In this document: positions 19,356 to 32,766 of the stretch, in pieces
Layout: each line of letters begins with the position of its first letter
Position numbering within the stretch: position 1 is the first letter of the stretch
Source: Sinonovacula constricta
Lineage: Eukaryota > Mollusca > Bivalvia > Cardiida > Solecurtidae
Length of the DNA stretch: 64,000 nt
Reading direction: 5' to 3'
Assembly: GCA_007844125.1 (NCBI GenBank)
Contig: CM017558.1
Span: forward strand, 59,787,780-59,851,779
Translations under genes and position numbers: made by a program
Notes under the pieces: model-generated
Database searches by the model: none
Seen by the model: only the letters and a program-made list of their open reading frames with translations
What the model was told of the DNA's origin: nothing

Positions 19356-20239
19356 ATTTTATATTTTATATTTTTTCTTTTGTCCTTTTATCCTTTTGTC
19401 CTTTTTTTTCATAGTTCTTACCTTATTGGGCCATTTTTCTCTCAGTCAACCGTTTAAATTATTGTTAACTGAAAAGGCCCATAAAACCACACTAGTCATT
19501 ACAAACATGTTTTTATTTTCTGAGCCACTTAGAAAACCACATGACCATTTACTTTTCAGATCACTTTATGTCATCATCTGAGTAATTCACTCTGGCGTCG
19601 ATATCTATTTTAGCAGAAATCCCCATAGAGATTGTTTGTAGATTTGGAAATTGTGAAAATTAAGAATGAACTTTTCACGATTTGTACTGTCTAACTATTT
19701 GGGTAGTTTTTTTTAAATTGTCTTTATTTACACTAAAACATAAGTTTTTGCAGAAATTATGAAGTCCTGCAAACTGGGGTATGTTTTTTAATTGTTTTTG
19801 AAACAAGCAAACTTTTGGATACCACCTTTTTATTTTGTTCATATTTCACTGTTAGAAATGATTTTTGTTATTAATTACTTGTCCAAAGATTGAGGATATT
19901 AAAAGTTTTGACCTTTCTAGAAATAATGTTTCACATGATGCCTTGTATTTATTTCCAACAGTTTATTATCTTCACATTTGTTTGTTTGTTTAAAAAGGTT
20001 AACTCCTCTGGAAGTTATAAACTTGAACTTTTCTGGAAGTTGAAGGATGGACTGGTCTTTCACACATGTGTCACAGCATTGCTGGGTCGCAGGCTGTGAT
20101 GGCGGCTTTATATTGTTAGTCTGAAAATAAAGATGCCATCTGGATGGTTACTGGTGTTTTATATGTGACACTTGTCTAGTCCCATCAAAAAGGTTAAAAC
20201 TTGAAAATAAATTAAAATATACGTATAGATATGTATATT

Positions 20240-20968
20240 TCAGGGATATCACCAATGGATATGCTGGCTCTCACAGCTGAGGGTAATGAACTCAAGCAAA
20301 CAGTAGCAGAAGAACACAGAACAATAGATCAACTACAGGAAGAAGTCTGCAAAGATTGATTGACTCAACTCAAAACAGTCAAAGCGCAAAAATATTATTG
20401 TGAAAACAGTTTGTCAGAAAGAGGGTTAATTGAAAAACAATTTTCAGTACTGCGCTGGAATAACTCTTATTAGATTGTTTGGCTTTAACAATTCTGACTC
20501 CAGACAGCTTCATTGTGACTTACCTACAGTTGTGGCAGGGAAGAGGTCAGGATTAGGAAATACAAGAAATGTCAATTCCGGATATAGTGTAAATTAAGAC
20601 ATGGATTTGGTTTAAAATACTTGGCAATGAGGAATGGCATTGGCACACAGTCTGTGAGAATTATATTGAATGCTTGGTAGTATCTCCTTTATTTTAAGCT
20701 TTGAGGTGAAAGTATAAAATGTATTCCTTCTGACTGCAAAATGGATTTTTCCTACAATGCTTTTAAGTATAAATGCAACAGAGATTTATCATTAAAACAC
20801 AAGTCACCAGTGTGTCAGGCCTACATAATTTATAGTAATAATAAGTCAGCTACAACATTGACACCTTTATTGGTTGTGATCCTAATGAATGTTTTATTTT
20901 TGTTTTATTGCCCTTCGTTAGGATTACAGAATGAAGCAACGCTGTTCAATTTTCTTTCAATACAGACT
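20240..20968 (+). pseudogene. Degenerate DDE_Tnp_4-type transposase
   Basis: Fragments in different frames follow the order of the Harbinger/IS5-like transposases. First comes a coiled-coil-like stretch after ttcag (ALTAEGNELKQTVAEEHRTI, about 20260-20360). Next is a helix-turn-helix pattern near 20590-20700 (KLRHGFGLKYLAMRNGIG ... LNAW, stop, YLLYFKL). Then SLKHKSPVCQAYIIYSNNKS ... LLVVILM near 20740-20910 aligns with the YS.YK.H.T.K.L.GI block of the family. The catalytic aspartates cannot be seen. At least three stops and frame changes are present. The identification rests on pattern spacing and needs a profile search. It is a second, much older relative of the intact transposase at 9.9-12.2 kb. 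Confidence 0.5.
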
Positions 20969-22267
20969 TAAAATATTTTACTTATAGTTGAATACATTGT
21001 GAACCCAAACGAGTTATTAATTTTTATACTTGTGAGGTAAACACCTAATATCTTAACATTAATGCAACAACAGCTGACCATTTTTATCAGAAAGCTTGGA
21101 TTAAGCATCTTTTGTTAGTTTGATTTTTCTAAAGAGTCGGGCATGTACAGGCACAATATGCAACATCAAAGATTATGTAGTGTTTGAAACATTGAGAAAA
21201 ACTTTATGGGTGAGGCCTTGCACCGCTGCCTGCCTCCCCCAGCTGGACTGACCATACAATTTTTCTAGCCTATATTTCTTTAGAATAGACCTCATCAAAC
21301 AAATGTAGACCTTGTAGAGACCATCACTGTTTCTCTGACCCCACAGGCAGCCATATATTTAGCCACCTGAGTAGTAACTCAGGTCCCATGCTGCTAGTCA
21401 GACCCCTGAGGCCATCTTTCTCATTTACAACAATTGCTGTGTGTATAGCATTCCCTATCACCTGTCCCACTGACGAGCCTTATTAGAACACCTTGGCAAA
21501 GTGACAGCATAATCGGGGAGGTATTTCCATTGTTTGTCATCTTGCATCTTGTTACTCAGCTAATTTTCAGTATTCTTAAAGTTAACTTTTCAGGTCATGA
21601 CAAAAATGGTTAAAATAACTTCATTGTTTTTAAAAGGATTTTTTTTGTGAATTACAAAAATGTATGGAGGTAATAGCTTTGAGATTTTGTCATAGAATAG
21701 AGCAAAACTGCAATTTTGAGTTATATCAAAGTAAAATAAAAACACAAAGAGTGGCAATAGTTCTTAGCAGGTGTAGGTCAAAATTCCTCCTCGACAAAAT
21801 CGCTTCTATTCAATTGGCATAGGTGGAAAAAATCCCTCCCGAAAAATCAACAAAAGCAAACAAAAACACTTCCATAAATGTTAAAGAAAAATATCCCTCT
21901 GGGTTAGATTTCCCTATGAAAAGTCCAGTGTTATTACAATTGTATTTCAAGACTTCTGCAAGGATTTTGTCCATAATCAGTTTTAACAGTAATCCGGGGT
22001 TTACAGAATGTGTATCAAGTTGCAAAAAAATAAAAGTTCTATTGTAAAGTTGCCCTAACCTTGAATATACTCTTTAACTGTAAAGTTAATAATGGTTTTA
22101 TAATCTAATGATCTGCAGCTGCAGGAAGCACCATGTATAGAAATAATACTTAGTTTCTCTCAATAATGTTGCTGTTGCAAACATTTGGAAACACCTATAA
22201 TAACTTAACCAGAAAGGGATCTTATTTGGAATTTTTAGTTATATTTTGTGTTGCTCAAAGTACAAAG
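20969..22267. other. Intergenic, no gene seen
   Basis: AT-rich sequence with no recognisable coding, RNA or repeat signal on either strand. Confidence 0.5.
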
Positions 22268-22375
22268 TATACCTACCTACCTACCTACCTACCTACCTAC
22301 CTACCTACCTACCTACCTACCTACCTACCTACCTACCTACCTACCTACCTACCTTCCTTCCTTCCTTCCTTCCTT
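22268..22375. repeat. (CTAC)n(CTTC)n microsatellite
   Basis: About 21 CTAC tetranucleotides followed by about five CTTC. Open frames through it (Leu-Pro-Thr-Tyr repeats) are artefacts of the repeat. Confidence 0.9.
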
Positions 22376-25300
22376 GGAAAAAAAATCTGCTTATATGTCA
22401 ATATTTAAGGCAGATCAAATTTTTTCTAGCTAATACTGTACTAAACGGTTTGTATAAAATGTGTTGCTTTGGCAATTATTTGTTGTTTTTTTCTAACATC
22501 CAAGTCTTCAGTGTTCTGGAACATGACGGTTTTTTGACAGTGTGTACACAATCTGTATATTTTGATCCAAGTTTAAAGAAATGCTTTGCTTGGAAATTTA
22601 ATTCAATAAATTGTTATGCCAAAACTTCAATGTATACTTTAGAGAAAAAGATCTTAATTTGAAAAAGTTATATTTTGGTTCGTCAAAATTCCTGTGAACG
22701 GTCTCTGGGAAACAGTTTGACAATATTTATTAATAAATGTATTTCGTTTTTTTTTTCTTTTGGTCCAACATCTAATAAAGCCTTCAAAACGGATCAGTAC
22801 TAATTCGTTGTCACATCATTTTTTGAAGGCTGCACAGTTAATTTTTGTATTATATGAGTTTTAGTTCTAACTTCCATAAGTATGCTATTGCGACATTATG
22901 CAGAACACGTTCTCGAACACCCAACAGAAATATTAATTTAGGCAATATTAATGTAATATTTGTTAAGCATAACATCAAATGATATTGCAATGGTCATTTG
23001 CTAAAAATATGTGCTAAGAAAGTAAGGTTGTTTTTCACTATTTTCTTTTCTAATATGCAAACGATGATTGATGAGAAAAGAGAGCTAAAAATGTAATCCA
23101 GTTGCATGTTATAGTCGAACTTAAAGGGACATATGTGTTTACTTCTTTTGACATATATTTTGTAGAAACATTTTGTTTCGGCAGAGCATGTCCTCGGACC
23201 CCCTACAACATGTCAAAGTTTGTCATCAGCCCCACCAGCTGAAATAATCTAAATTAGGGTCTGAGATTGGTCTATATTGGTTGTACATCTGACTATGAGG
23301 CAGTGATAAAAACAGAACATAAAAGAAATATAATTATGCCAAGTGTGTTTTTTCCAAATATGGTTGGTTGTAATTACTTGTAACTTTTGTTTGTTATATT
23401 TGTCATATCTCAGTTTATCATGTTACTTCATGTTGTTTAGGTTAATAGGGAGGTTTATAATTACATTGTAAATCATCATACACTGAATATTTTCAACCAA
23501 GTAAAACTCATACGTCATAACAAAAGTTAACATATTCCCCATTCCGAATAAGATTGTTGTGTTATGCTAAATACTTTTCACAAGCATGTAGAGCACCAAT
23601 AGACAGCATTTGGTGGGATTTCACATTCTTTATATTGTCTATTTTGCTTGCTTTACCTTAAACCAAAGACTGTTCATATTTTAAACCAAACATAATTCAT
23701 ATAAACCCATTTTGTTATTTGAATGTACCACAATTTAAATATGACCAGTCTCATAAAAATGAATCATCCATGTTACAGCAATATATTGAAATCTATTTGA
23801 TTAAAATAATATAATGCATACACGTATCCATAAATCATATGATGTACCTTTGGAAACAGGACCTTGAAGAAATGGTCTATGTCTTTCAAAGGAAATAGCA
23901 TAAGTCTACATTATTTTGAAGCACTAACAGTGTGCTCACCAACAGATGCGATCATTGAAAACCTTTTTTTCAGACTCAGCATGATAAGTCCACCTGTTAT
24001 CCTACACTTTCTTAAGTAGTAGCTTTCTCTGTCAATATGTGATAGACTGATGACCAGTTGATGCCAGATGCTTGAACTAACATTTGGGATTTTCGCTTCA
24101 ACAATAAGTAAAGCAGAAATTGTTGTGATGAAGAATTGTTAAAAGTTAAAAGCTTATCAGAGATACACACAGTCTAGTACCACATCGGTTCGGGTCCTGG
24201 ACAGGGCTAAATCTCTCGTATGATGACAAGGGTTACACCAGTGGTTCTACTTAGATATTTGTCTGCAGTCTTCCTCAACAAAGTTTGTTGGACATCGCAA
24301 ATATAACATTTTTTTGAGGCGATGTAGCAAATAAAACAAACTGTAAACACTGTTTAATGTCTGTTAACCTTTATATAGCCTGCCAAATACAAATGGCAAC
24401 GGCAAAATAATGTATACCTGAACTATTCTCTATTATGTCCCAAGTCATATCGTTAGCTAACCTGGCTTGCTGTTATAACAAATACCAGTAGCCACAAAAA
24501 AAGGAATGGTCAAAAAGCAAACAGCTTTAGGAATGTTGAATAGCAAACATAGCAATGAAAATATGTTAATACCTACGCATTGTCATTAATATTTAAACAA
24601 TAATGCTATTGTTCAGCTGCAATTTTTTCTGTGGTCTTAATAACTATTATCATTGCTCATTCAAAATTTTGTTAACAACTTACCAGTGTTAAAAGCTACT
24701 TTTGTCATGTAGTGGTACCCGTGGCCAAGCTGTTAGTCATTGTGCAGTTTGGGATGTCTTCCGGCAGGCTGGGAGCGAAACTAGCTGATCTGGAACTTCA
24801 TTATTTACATATGCCTGATCAATTCATACTTAACAGTCTAGGAGTTCAGAGACACCAGTTTCTGTTTGATATATAAAATACTTCCAACTGTTGTATGACT
24901 GTTTAAAGATGGAAATAGGAAAAATAATCAAACACACATTTCAAAAGCAAATGGTATTTATTTTGTGAGGTGATAGAATAAACAAATATTATTAATATAC
25001 AATTAAATCATTGAATGATGACAATACAAGTGTAGCAAATAGTGTATCAAGCCAGGTTAAAAACCGGAAATAAACCTAAAAGAACTCCGGAAAACTGTTA
25101 CTTATACACTACAGCTTTTGGCCGTTTAAACCTGTACTTTTTTCATTTCAGTCAACTTTTTATGAATTAACAAAAACATAACAATGGCCTTACTATTGCA
25201 AATATAAAATGTATTGCTGTTGACAGCATGACATCTTTGACAGAACTTAGTGTTCCCCTATCAATTAACTTCTGTTCCAGGGTACAGCATATACTAGACT

Positions 25301-26033
25301 ACTACAATTTCACAGCCACGCCTCAATTAAGACATTACAACTGATGTAGAAGTAGAACAACATAAAAAAAACTATATTAATTTAAATAAGCATGAAAATG
25401 ATGCAAAAAAGCAACATATACCTAGAGACACACTTGCTTATAAAGGATACATACATGTACAAGTAGTCAAAATGGTTATAGTCTTATCTTTCCAAACATT
25501 ATACAATACAAATGAAGAAAAAAAAGACACAACAACAACACAAAAACATAAGAGAAAAAACTTAACCCAATGTCTGCGATCATGCTGAAAGTCAGTGCAT
25601 ACATTTCCTTTCAATATAAAATTGCATCAAATTCCCTTCAGATAACTGGACCCAATAACTGAAGTAAAGGTATTCCTTTAACTTTAAACACGCAAGCCAC
25701 CAACTTTGTACATACTATATGGAACCTAATTGAAATTCATCATAAGATTTGGATGTTTGCACATTATTCTTTAAATGTTCTGTTATCCATTTTATCTTCC
25801 AATTGTTGAACAATTCACAAACTTAACAGTTAATATGTAATTTTGTAAAATAAATGAAAACAAACAAACCTTATACAAACTGAAAATAAAAATGTTTCAA
25901 GTTTCAAACTGAGGGCCTCACCTATTAGACTGAAGCACGTTAACCACCTGACCTTCCAGACATATGCTCTTCTGCAGCCACAATTATCACTTGTTTCACT
26001 TTACTCAATACCTGGAACAATTTTGTTAAATAA
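22376..26033. other. Intergenic, no gene seen
   Basis: AT-rich. A phrase at 24220-24270 (gatgacaagg...accagtggttctacttagata) weakly resembles the core of the 35-42 kb array. Nothing else is recognised. Confidence 0.5.
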
Positions 26034-26114
26034 GCTGTCCAGGAAGTTACTGATAACATAGCTGTCCAGGAAGATAATGATAACATAGCTGTCCAGGAAG
26101 TTACTGATAACATA
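26034..26114. repeat. 27-bp tandem repeat, three copies
   Basis: Three exact-length units starting GCTGTCCAGGAAG and ending GATAACATA. The middle unit differs at two bases. Confidence 0.9.
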
Positions 26115-29100
26115 ACATATAAAAAGCTACATGAAGACTAATGTTTAGGAAGATAGTAAAAAAACACTTTTAGTAAAAAATATATTTAACTTCATGCAGT
26201 CTGACCTACTGACAGACAAGACCTTTTAGAGCACAAGCAATAATTGTAACAATGAAATCATGGTCATTGCTTTTTGTATTGGATTTGCCGATAATTAACA
26301 AAGAAGTGCATTTGTCATTTAAATTGAATTTAAGATGTTCATCCTTTAAAAGGTATTAATAGTTGATAGAACATTTAAATCACTTTTAGACTAAAACTGA
26401 ATACAACAAACAGGGAAAGAATTTACATTTCAAGATATGCTTTTTAGAATACAACATACTACATTTGTATATGTACTTCTAACATCCAGTAGTTAAAGAA
26501 AAAAAGTCATATTTGGTAATTATTTAAAAAAGCCATTTATTTATACCAAAAGTTTATTTAAAAACATTATCAAGCAAACCCTTTAGATAACAGAGACAGT
26601 CTACTTGCAGACGACAGTTTGGCTGTGTGAGGTATACAAGTACCTCAGACAAATGACATGTTCTATAAAACCTACTGTGCATTAATCATTAAACCACCAA
26701 AGATACCAGAACCAAAAATAATTTTGAATAAAACTTATTCTACTAATTCTTTTTACTAGCCAAATACACCAAAACAAAAATAATTTTGAAAAGTGTCATA
26801 TGCCATGATTTTTGAACTAGGGTGAACCTTAAGACATCACCGTTTGTCCACTGAACCACTGCTGGACAGAGGAATTTATACCCATTTTCACTGCAGTATT
26901 AATGTTTGGAAAGAGCTGAAATCATTCAAAAACCATTGACATATGACAGAATGTACACTACCATGGTTAACGTTACACAAACAATATTGTTTTTACAAAT
27001 AGCTTTGTTATATTATAAGAGTAAAAATGAACATGTTTTGAGAAGTCTGGTACTTCTATCACTTAAGGCTGATGGCCGAGGTATGATACCACAATGTAAG
27101 CAGGACCATTTAAACTCCATGTAGAATAGTAAATATTTTACTATTGGATGACTTGCATATTTATACACACATGTACTTCATAGATAGATAGTGTCTAAAG
27201 TGCTAAATGTATCAAGATTGGCTTGCATTTTAAATCTTTCAAAAACTGTACAAGTGCCTAATTAAGATTTGCAAAAGAAACAAAATATACACTAAAACAA
27301 ACTTAAGCAGAATATAATTAAGATAAACTTATAATTTTCTTTCTAATGAAAAGACAAGCATTAACACTAATACGATTATAATACACTAATAACATTGCTG
27401 AAAGTCCCAACATGAATATTCTTTAAATGTTAATTTTAAAAGCATTTTTTTAAATCTACTACACAGAAACTGTTCAAAAAAATTTCTATATCAACTCTGA
27501 GCAACCATAAATAATGCCTTAACAATTAAAATGCTAGTAGGTCAACACAATTAGAGTAATGTAAGTTTCTCTTGGGAATAGAAGGACTAAAAAACTGTTA
27601 CCTTATTCAAATCAATGAAGAACGGGCGTTTTCTAGGGCTGGAAATTTCACTTCAAGACCTCGATTAACTTAGCACAAAATACATGATCCTAAACAGCAT
27701 CGTTAGCCTACATTTCAACAAAATTACAAAGTTACGTTTATACAAGACTTAGAAAGCTTAGACACAAATAAGAAAACTACAATTTTCAAAATCTACATTA
27801 ATGAAAGGGCTCTGTCAGATTCCTTCAACAAAATTTTTAATACATGTATTTTGACTTAAATCTTGTAGACAAACAAATATCTGAATTTTGTCAAAAGATT
27901 ACTGAACTTACAAAGTACGGGCTTTTTTAACTATCAACAAACTAAGACGTATCAGTACATGGCATTAATACTGGCTAGTCAAATTTCACAACACATATTT
28001 GAAGTTTTCTTTCTGAAGACTGATTTACAATCATACACAGTATTACCAAAACATCTAATGAAAATATACTCTGATGTACTTATAAATAAATCATTCCTTC
28101 ATAGAGTGGCTCTCAATTTAGGAACAAAAAATAGACCAAAAATGAACATCATCAGCTTTTGTACAATTAAAATGTCCCTTTTCTTATTTACCTATTAAAT
28201 TTACTAGAAAAAATAACAGAAGTAAATTCTTCAGACACAGACAGTTCAAACTTACTAACCATTTCACAACAGAGAAAATGTTTGGAAAATACTAAAATCA
28301 TCCAAAAAACCGCTGACATAATGGTATGATGACAAGTGTATAAAATACTTTTATACCCATTTAACAAGTATAAAACTGAGACAATAATTTATTCTTAAAG
28401 TTTAACTGCAAAAATCTTTGCAAACAGAAACAATATTATCTAAACTATATTTTAACAAAAGATCATTTGTCTTAATTTTTATTTATGTATTTTGTATCTT
28501 GACTTTGCACCAGTCAAGCTGTGGACATGTATATGGAACTTCAATTTACATCCGGGTTTTTTTTTCAGTTTTCAGTATCCCACCTCTGAGCTGAAGGTCC
28601 AGTTCTATGGCGTCACTCTTCAACACCTGATAATATTTGAAGGACTGGGTATAGTTAACAAAACAAGCACAGACTTCAAATATCATTTACCAAATTGAAC
28701 TTATCGGACCAAGTTCAAAGAAAACATTTATTAATCTAAAAGTGTCATACTTTGCAGTCATTTAAAATTGTCAAATGTGTCACTGTTAAGCTTGCTGGGT
28801 GATCTTTGTAATCTGTTCTGGCAGGGAACAACTTGTGACCAACCACTAGCAGTGACTACACAATTTAGCCACCACAAATTATTTAGTTTAATACTGTATT
28901 AAAATGTACAACACATTGTACATTTCTAAACAGACATCTTCACAGTCATCTAATGTACACTAAGTATCAGTCTGTGCTCTAGCATATATTTGTACACAGT
29001 TGAAGGAGCACAATTTGACATCTTAAAATTGCCTCTGGAAGGAAGGGCCTAGTGAATGCCTTTCCAGGAAGGGTCTGGTATACATGGGTCTGCTTAACAT

Positions 29101-29644
29101 GGCAGGGAAGATACTGAAATACCACTGAACGTCAGTCTTAAGAACGAAGAACCTGGTGATTGTAGGCCTCAAGAAGGGTCTGGTGAATGGAAGGGTCTGA
29201 TGGATGACTGCCTCTTATATAAAGGGCTTTGTTGAACGCCACTAGAATGACAGGGATTCAACATCAAAAGAGTAGAAAACATATTTTCAGTATATAGAGA
29301 AATAAAAAGCATAATGAGCTAGATTTTAAGCAAGCAATAATAATCTGAAATATATTTAATATTTTAACAATTATTATTTTTACAATTTAACAATGTGCAG
29401 CCAAGTGCCCAATGGGGATCTTCAGATCTGGTTATGTTTGGGTTTTTAAATAAAAAGTTAATAGTTATTCCATCTTTACCCTGAGAGGTGCTTGTGGTCT
29501 CTGGTAAAGAGAGATTTGTGGACATCTGCCTTGGGACCAAGAGCCTGGCAAACATCTACCTCAGGAAGGATGGGTTTGGTATACCTCTGGCCTGGTACGG
29601 GTAGAGTTAATAAAGGTAGACCCAAATGAACACAAGGCCTCCAA
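26115..29644. other. Intergenic, no gene seen
   Basis: AT-rich. Two related segments, 26871-26960 and 28261-28370 (aatgtttggaaa, aatcattcaaaaaaccattgacat-like), suggest an old duplication. Between 29030 and 29230 short GGGTCTGGTGAATG-type phrases recur. No coding exon recognised. Confidence 0.45.
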
Positions 29645-29753
29645 CTGCCTAGGACTGAACCTATGGCTCCGCACTGCCTAGGACTGAACCTATTGCTCCG
29701 CACTGCCTAGGACTGAACCTATGGCTCCGCAGTGCCTAGGACTGAACCTAGGA
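29645..29753. repeat. 29-bp tandem repeat, about 3.7 copies
   Basis: The unit begins CTGCCTAGGACTGAACCTAT and ends GGCTCCGCA. The copies differ by single substitutions. Confidence 0.9.
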
Positions 29754-29769
29754 TATCACACTTCCTTAA

Positions 29770-30141
29770 CAATTATAACCTCAACCTTAGAGAAACTAGT
29801 TAATAGCTACGCATTAATCTATGTAGAACTGAACTAAACATTAAACAAAACTTAAATTTTAACAAATTTAGCATTTATTCAAACCTTACTAAGATTTAAA
29901 TACTTGATGACTTAGAAGGGGTTGATCAGAGAATAAAGAAAGAAAATTACCTCTCCATGGTCAACATCTTGAACTGTGTCATCTTGGGTCAACATCCTCT
30001 TGGTGCAGACAGACATCAGCATACCATTCCTTGTACGACCACATTGACATCATAAATGATTAATCTCCACACAATAGACCTGTCTGTAAAATTCAAGTAT
30101 CTAGATTAATAACATATCTATTAAATCTTTACATTAAATCA
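29770..30141 (+). repeat. Diverged A-type unit of the 35-42 kb array (left part)
   Basis: Parallels 34790-35180 and 38890-39260: ccttagagaaactagtt, ccatggtcaacatcttg, gtgcagacagacatcagc, accattccttgta, ttaatctccacacaatag. It is several percent or more diverged, so older than the central units. It is interrupted by a SINE. Confidence 0.8.
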
Positions 30142-30153
30142 TTTATTATATTA
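30142..30153 (+). repeat. SINE target-site duplication, left
   Basis: TTTATTATATTA, repeated exactly at 30454-30465. The related array units show this position uninterrupted. Confidence 0.85.
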
Positions 30154-30453
30154 TTGTTTGTTTATTTATTGGGTTTATCGTCCCACCAACAGTATTTCAG
30201 TTATCTGGAGACGGTGTTCACTTGAAGCAGTTATAGTGCTGCCTTCACTGTGTATATCATGCCGTGAACACCTGGCATGATACCACACCCAGTCACATTA
30301 TCCTGACACCGGGCCAACCAGGCGTGGAACTACCCTTATATTTGCTTGAGCGTTAGCAAGGGAGCTATACCACTACCATTTTTAACGACTTTGGTATGTC
30401 GCGGCCCGGGATCGAACCCGGGGCCTCCCGTACCTGGAGCCGACGCTCTACCG
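30154..30453 (-). mobile_element. SINE family 1, tRNA-derived
   Basis: A 300-bp element on the minus strand. The head (30395-30453) reads GTAGAGCGTCGGCTCCAGG then a B-box GGGTTCGATCCCGG. The body contains tagtgctgcct, acaccgggcc and, at the 3' end, acagtatttcag...gggacgataaaccc. The head is cut at its 5' end compared with the copy at 57.6 kb. A perfect 12-bp target duplication flanks it. Confidence 0.88.
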
Positions 30454-30465
30454 TTTATTATATTA
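30454..30465 (+). repeat. SINE target-site duplication, right
   Basis: TTTATTATATTA, partner of 30142-30153. Confidence 0.85.
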
Positions 30466-30870
30466 TGATTCTATATTAAAAAAAAAGATATTTACAGCTT
30501 AATTCACCTGAAATGAGCCCCTAAATTTGATGTTAATCGACTTTCTGCGTTGGTTCAAGTCCTAGTCTCGGTGAAAACTCTTTAACTGTGCAGGTCTACT
30601 AGAGACTCCCCTGACACATCAACTGTAACACCTATCACAGTTTTTGGATCAGTCGATTCCACCTCTTTTGCTGTCCCGACCTTTGCACAGTATTAACCGT
30701 TCCCGTTCTAGATAAACACTTATAGATGTCTAAATGTTTCCTTAAAAGTGTCCAACAATTATAAGACTTCAATCCCAGACACCAAGCTATTACAAACCCT
30801 ATTTTCTTAACAATCAGAACCTCAACCTTAAAGAATCTATTATACAGATTTTATTCCTAACTATCCTAAC
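30466..30870 (+). repeat. Diverged array unit with deleted core
   Basis: Continues the older A-type unit after the SINE: tggttcaagtcctagtc and aacacctatcacagtttttgg (start of the core). It then jumps to B-type tail sequence (30700-30860: aaacacttatagatgtc, agacaccaagctattacaaaccc). Most of the core open frame is missing, which shows the array once extended left. Confidence 0.75.
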
Positions 30871-30887
30871 CAAATAAATAAATAAAC

Positions 30888-31015
30888 ATCATCATCATCA
30901 TCATCATCATCACTTTCATGATCTTAATCGCCATAATCATCATCATTACCATCATCATCAGAACCAAAATCATCATCATCGCTATTATCGTCTTAATCGC
31001 CACCATAATTATCAT
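30888..31015. repeat. Imperfect (CAT)n microsatellite
   Basis: Runs of CAT/ATC trinucleotides with interruptions. The Met/Ile-rich frame on the minus strand is an artefact. Confidence 0.85.
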
Positions 31016-31682
31016 CAAATACTGTTCATTTTCTTTTGGTTTCTTTCCCGCCATATACTAATAATTGCGACAAGCTCTGGTGAGCAGCTCAACCTATAAT
31101 GACGTATTAGTTTATTGTCATGGTAATGGTTATCATTTTCGTGTAGTGGAATGGGAATTTTTCAAAATAAAAAAATGTGGTTGTTATTGAAAAACACGAG
31201 TTATGAGACATTGTTTCTATCATAAAAAACTGTGCGTTTATATAAATACAACTAATAATAAAACAAGCATGTTCACATGACTTTTATTTCCTTCACAAAA
31301 TCCTCATCTACGTGAGTCTAAACAATCATTAAAAGAATATCAGTTACGTACTCCAAGGAAGCCCATTAAATTCAATGTCATTTATTTACCACAATTAAGT
31401 AACAATGACTACCACCCTGACAAAAGTAACATTTTTGTTGCAACAAAACGTACAAGGAAATGAATTTGTCAGATTAAGCACAAAATATCCCATAAAAATA
31501 TTTAAATGAAAAGACAACTGTGCTTCTTAATCTCGTATGTGTTTCAAAGCAGGCCAATTTTAAATACATGTCCTCTAAATGGAGGTGTTGTGTTACATTT
31601 GCTATATGTAAGAGACCTTAATAAGCATTTTTTCCAAAACGTATCTGATGTTTGTTTTGTTTTTATTACATCATCCTGTCAG
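31016..31682. other. Intergenic, no gene seen
   Basis: AT-rich with no coding or repeat signal that I can name. Confidence 0.5.
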
Positions 31683-31905
31683 AATTATGGTCTTACTGGC
31701 GACATTCAGATAAATATTGGTTGAGGAGGACCCCAGACTTATGACTTAATGTCTAGTTAAAAAACTATCGGCACACCACAAGATAGCTGGAAAACCTTCG
31801 CACATGAAAATTCTTGCCCTAGCCGGGACTCGAACCTACACAGTTGGGGGGGGGGGGGGGCTGAAGAGTAACCAGTCAGAGACATGAACAGCTCGGCCAC
31901 ACATC
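31683..31905 (-). mobile_element. SINE family 2, tRNA-derived
   Basis: Minus-strand element. Its head (right side) has a T-arm-like GTTCGAGTCCCGGC. The body shares tggtcttactggcgacattca, gaggaggaccccagactta, ggcacaccaca..tagctgg, aaaaccttc with five other copies in the window. A run of 15 G at 31846-31860 lies within the head. Confidence 0.75.
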
Positions 31906-32635
31906 CCCTCACCACTGGAAGGTTTTGTATGAATTTTTTATCTCAACCGGGGCTTGAACTCACTCAGCCATGTGCATTGCATGTCTTGTTGGCTGGAATT
32001 TAAACAATGCACATTCACAATAACAGGAAATCATTTTTACCATATAAAAACTAAATATACCATTGGTTAAAGATGCATGAACAATATCCACAAAGTGGTT
32101 TGTGAGACCTTACTTGAACAGTCTCAGTAGAACCACACTGCTTCATTTCATCCTTGAAAAGTCCTTGTATACAGATGAGCTGTAAAAATAAATGCACCTT
32201 GATTAATGGTATTGTTAATTCAAAGTACATAACTTTTCGTTCAGGGTGGTTAGAAGTACCATATTGCAATGTATTCAAACATACAAAAAAAGTTCCTAAA
32301 ACAACGTGTACATATTTCATATAATTTAAGAATTACGAGGTAACAATGTATAAAGGTCGTTTTAAGACTTCACATAGTGCAGTTTTAAATATAATAAAGG
32401 CGAATATTCGTGAACAAAATCAGTTGAGGAAAGTTTAAAGATTAAGTCATTTAAAGATGTTTCTGTTGCAAACATAAATAACTGCTTAAGAAAAATGAAA
32501 TATATTTAATATAAATATTTAGACTAAAATTAATTTGACAGGAAAAAGTCCTTAGTGTACTGTTAGTTTTGCTGTCTTTAAAATCAAACAGACAAGAAAC
32601 CCATCATAAACACAACTTTCGTTTTAGTTACATTG

Positions 32636-32766
32636 CACAATTATGGTCATATTGGCGACATTTAGTGAATTATTGGTGGAGGAAGAACCCTGACTTATGT
32701 CTGGACAGAACCATCGGCGTACCTCAGGTTAGCTGGAAAATCACTTTTATTTGTAGAAACATTTAA
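32636..32766 (-). repeat. SINE family 2 fragment
   Basis: Body only: attatggtcatattggcgaca, ggtggaggaagaaccctgactta, gtacctcaggttagctggaaaa. The tRNA head is missing. Confidence 0.7.

Noticed and set aside
22166..22662. Overlapping Leu-Pro-Thr-Tyr open frames
   Set aside because: Generated by the CTAC/CTTC microsatellite.
24180..24290. Further distant copy of the array core
   Set aside because: The match is limited to about 30 bp around gacaagg...gttctac, too short to separate from chance.
30395..30453. Functional tRNA gene
   Set aside because: Only the anticodon and T arms remain, fused to a SINE body with target duplications. The other tRNA-like heads in the window (49.7, 51.5, 57.6 kb) likewise lead into SINE bodies.
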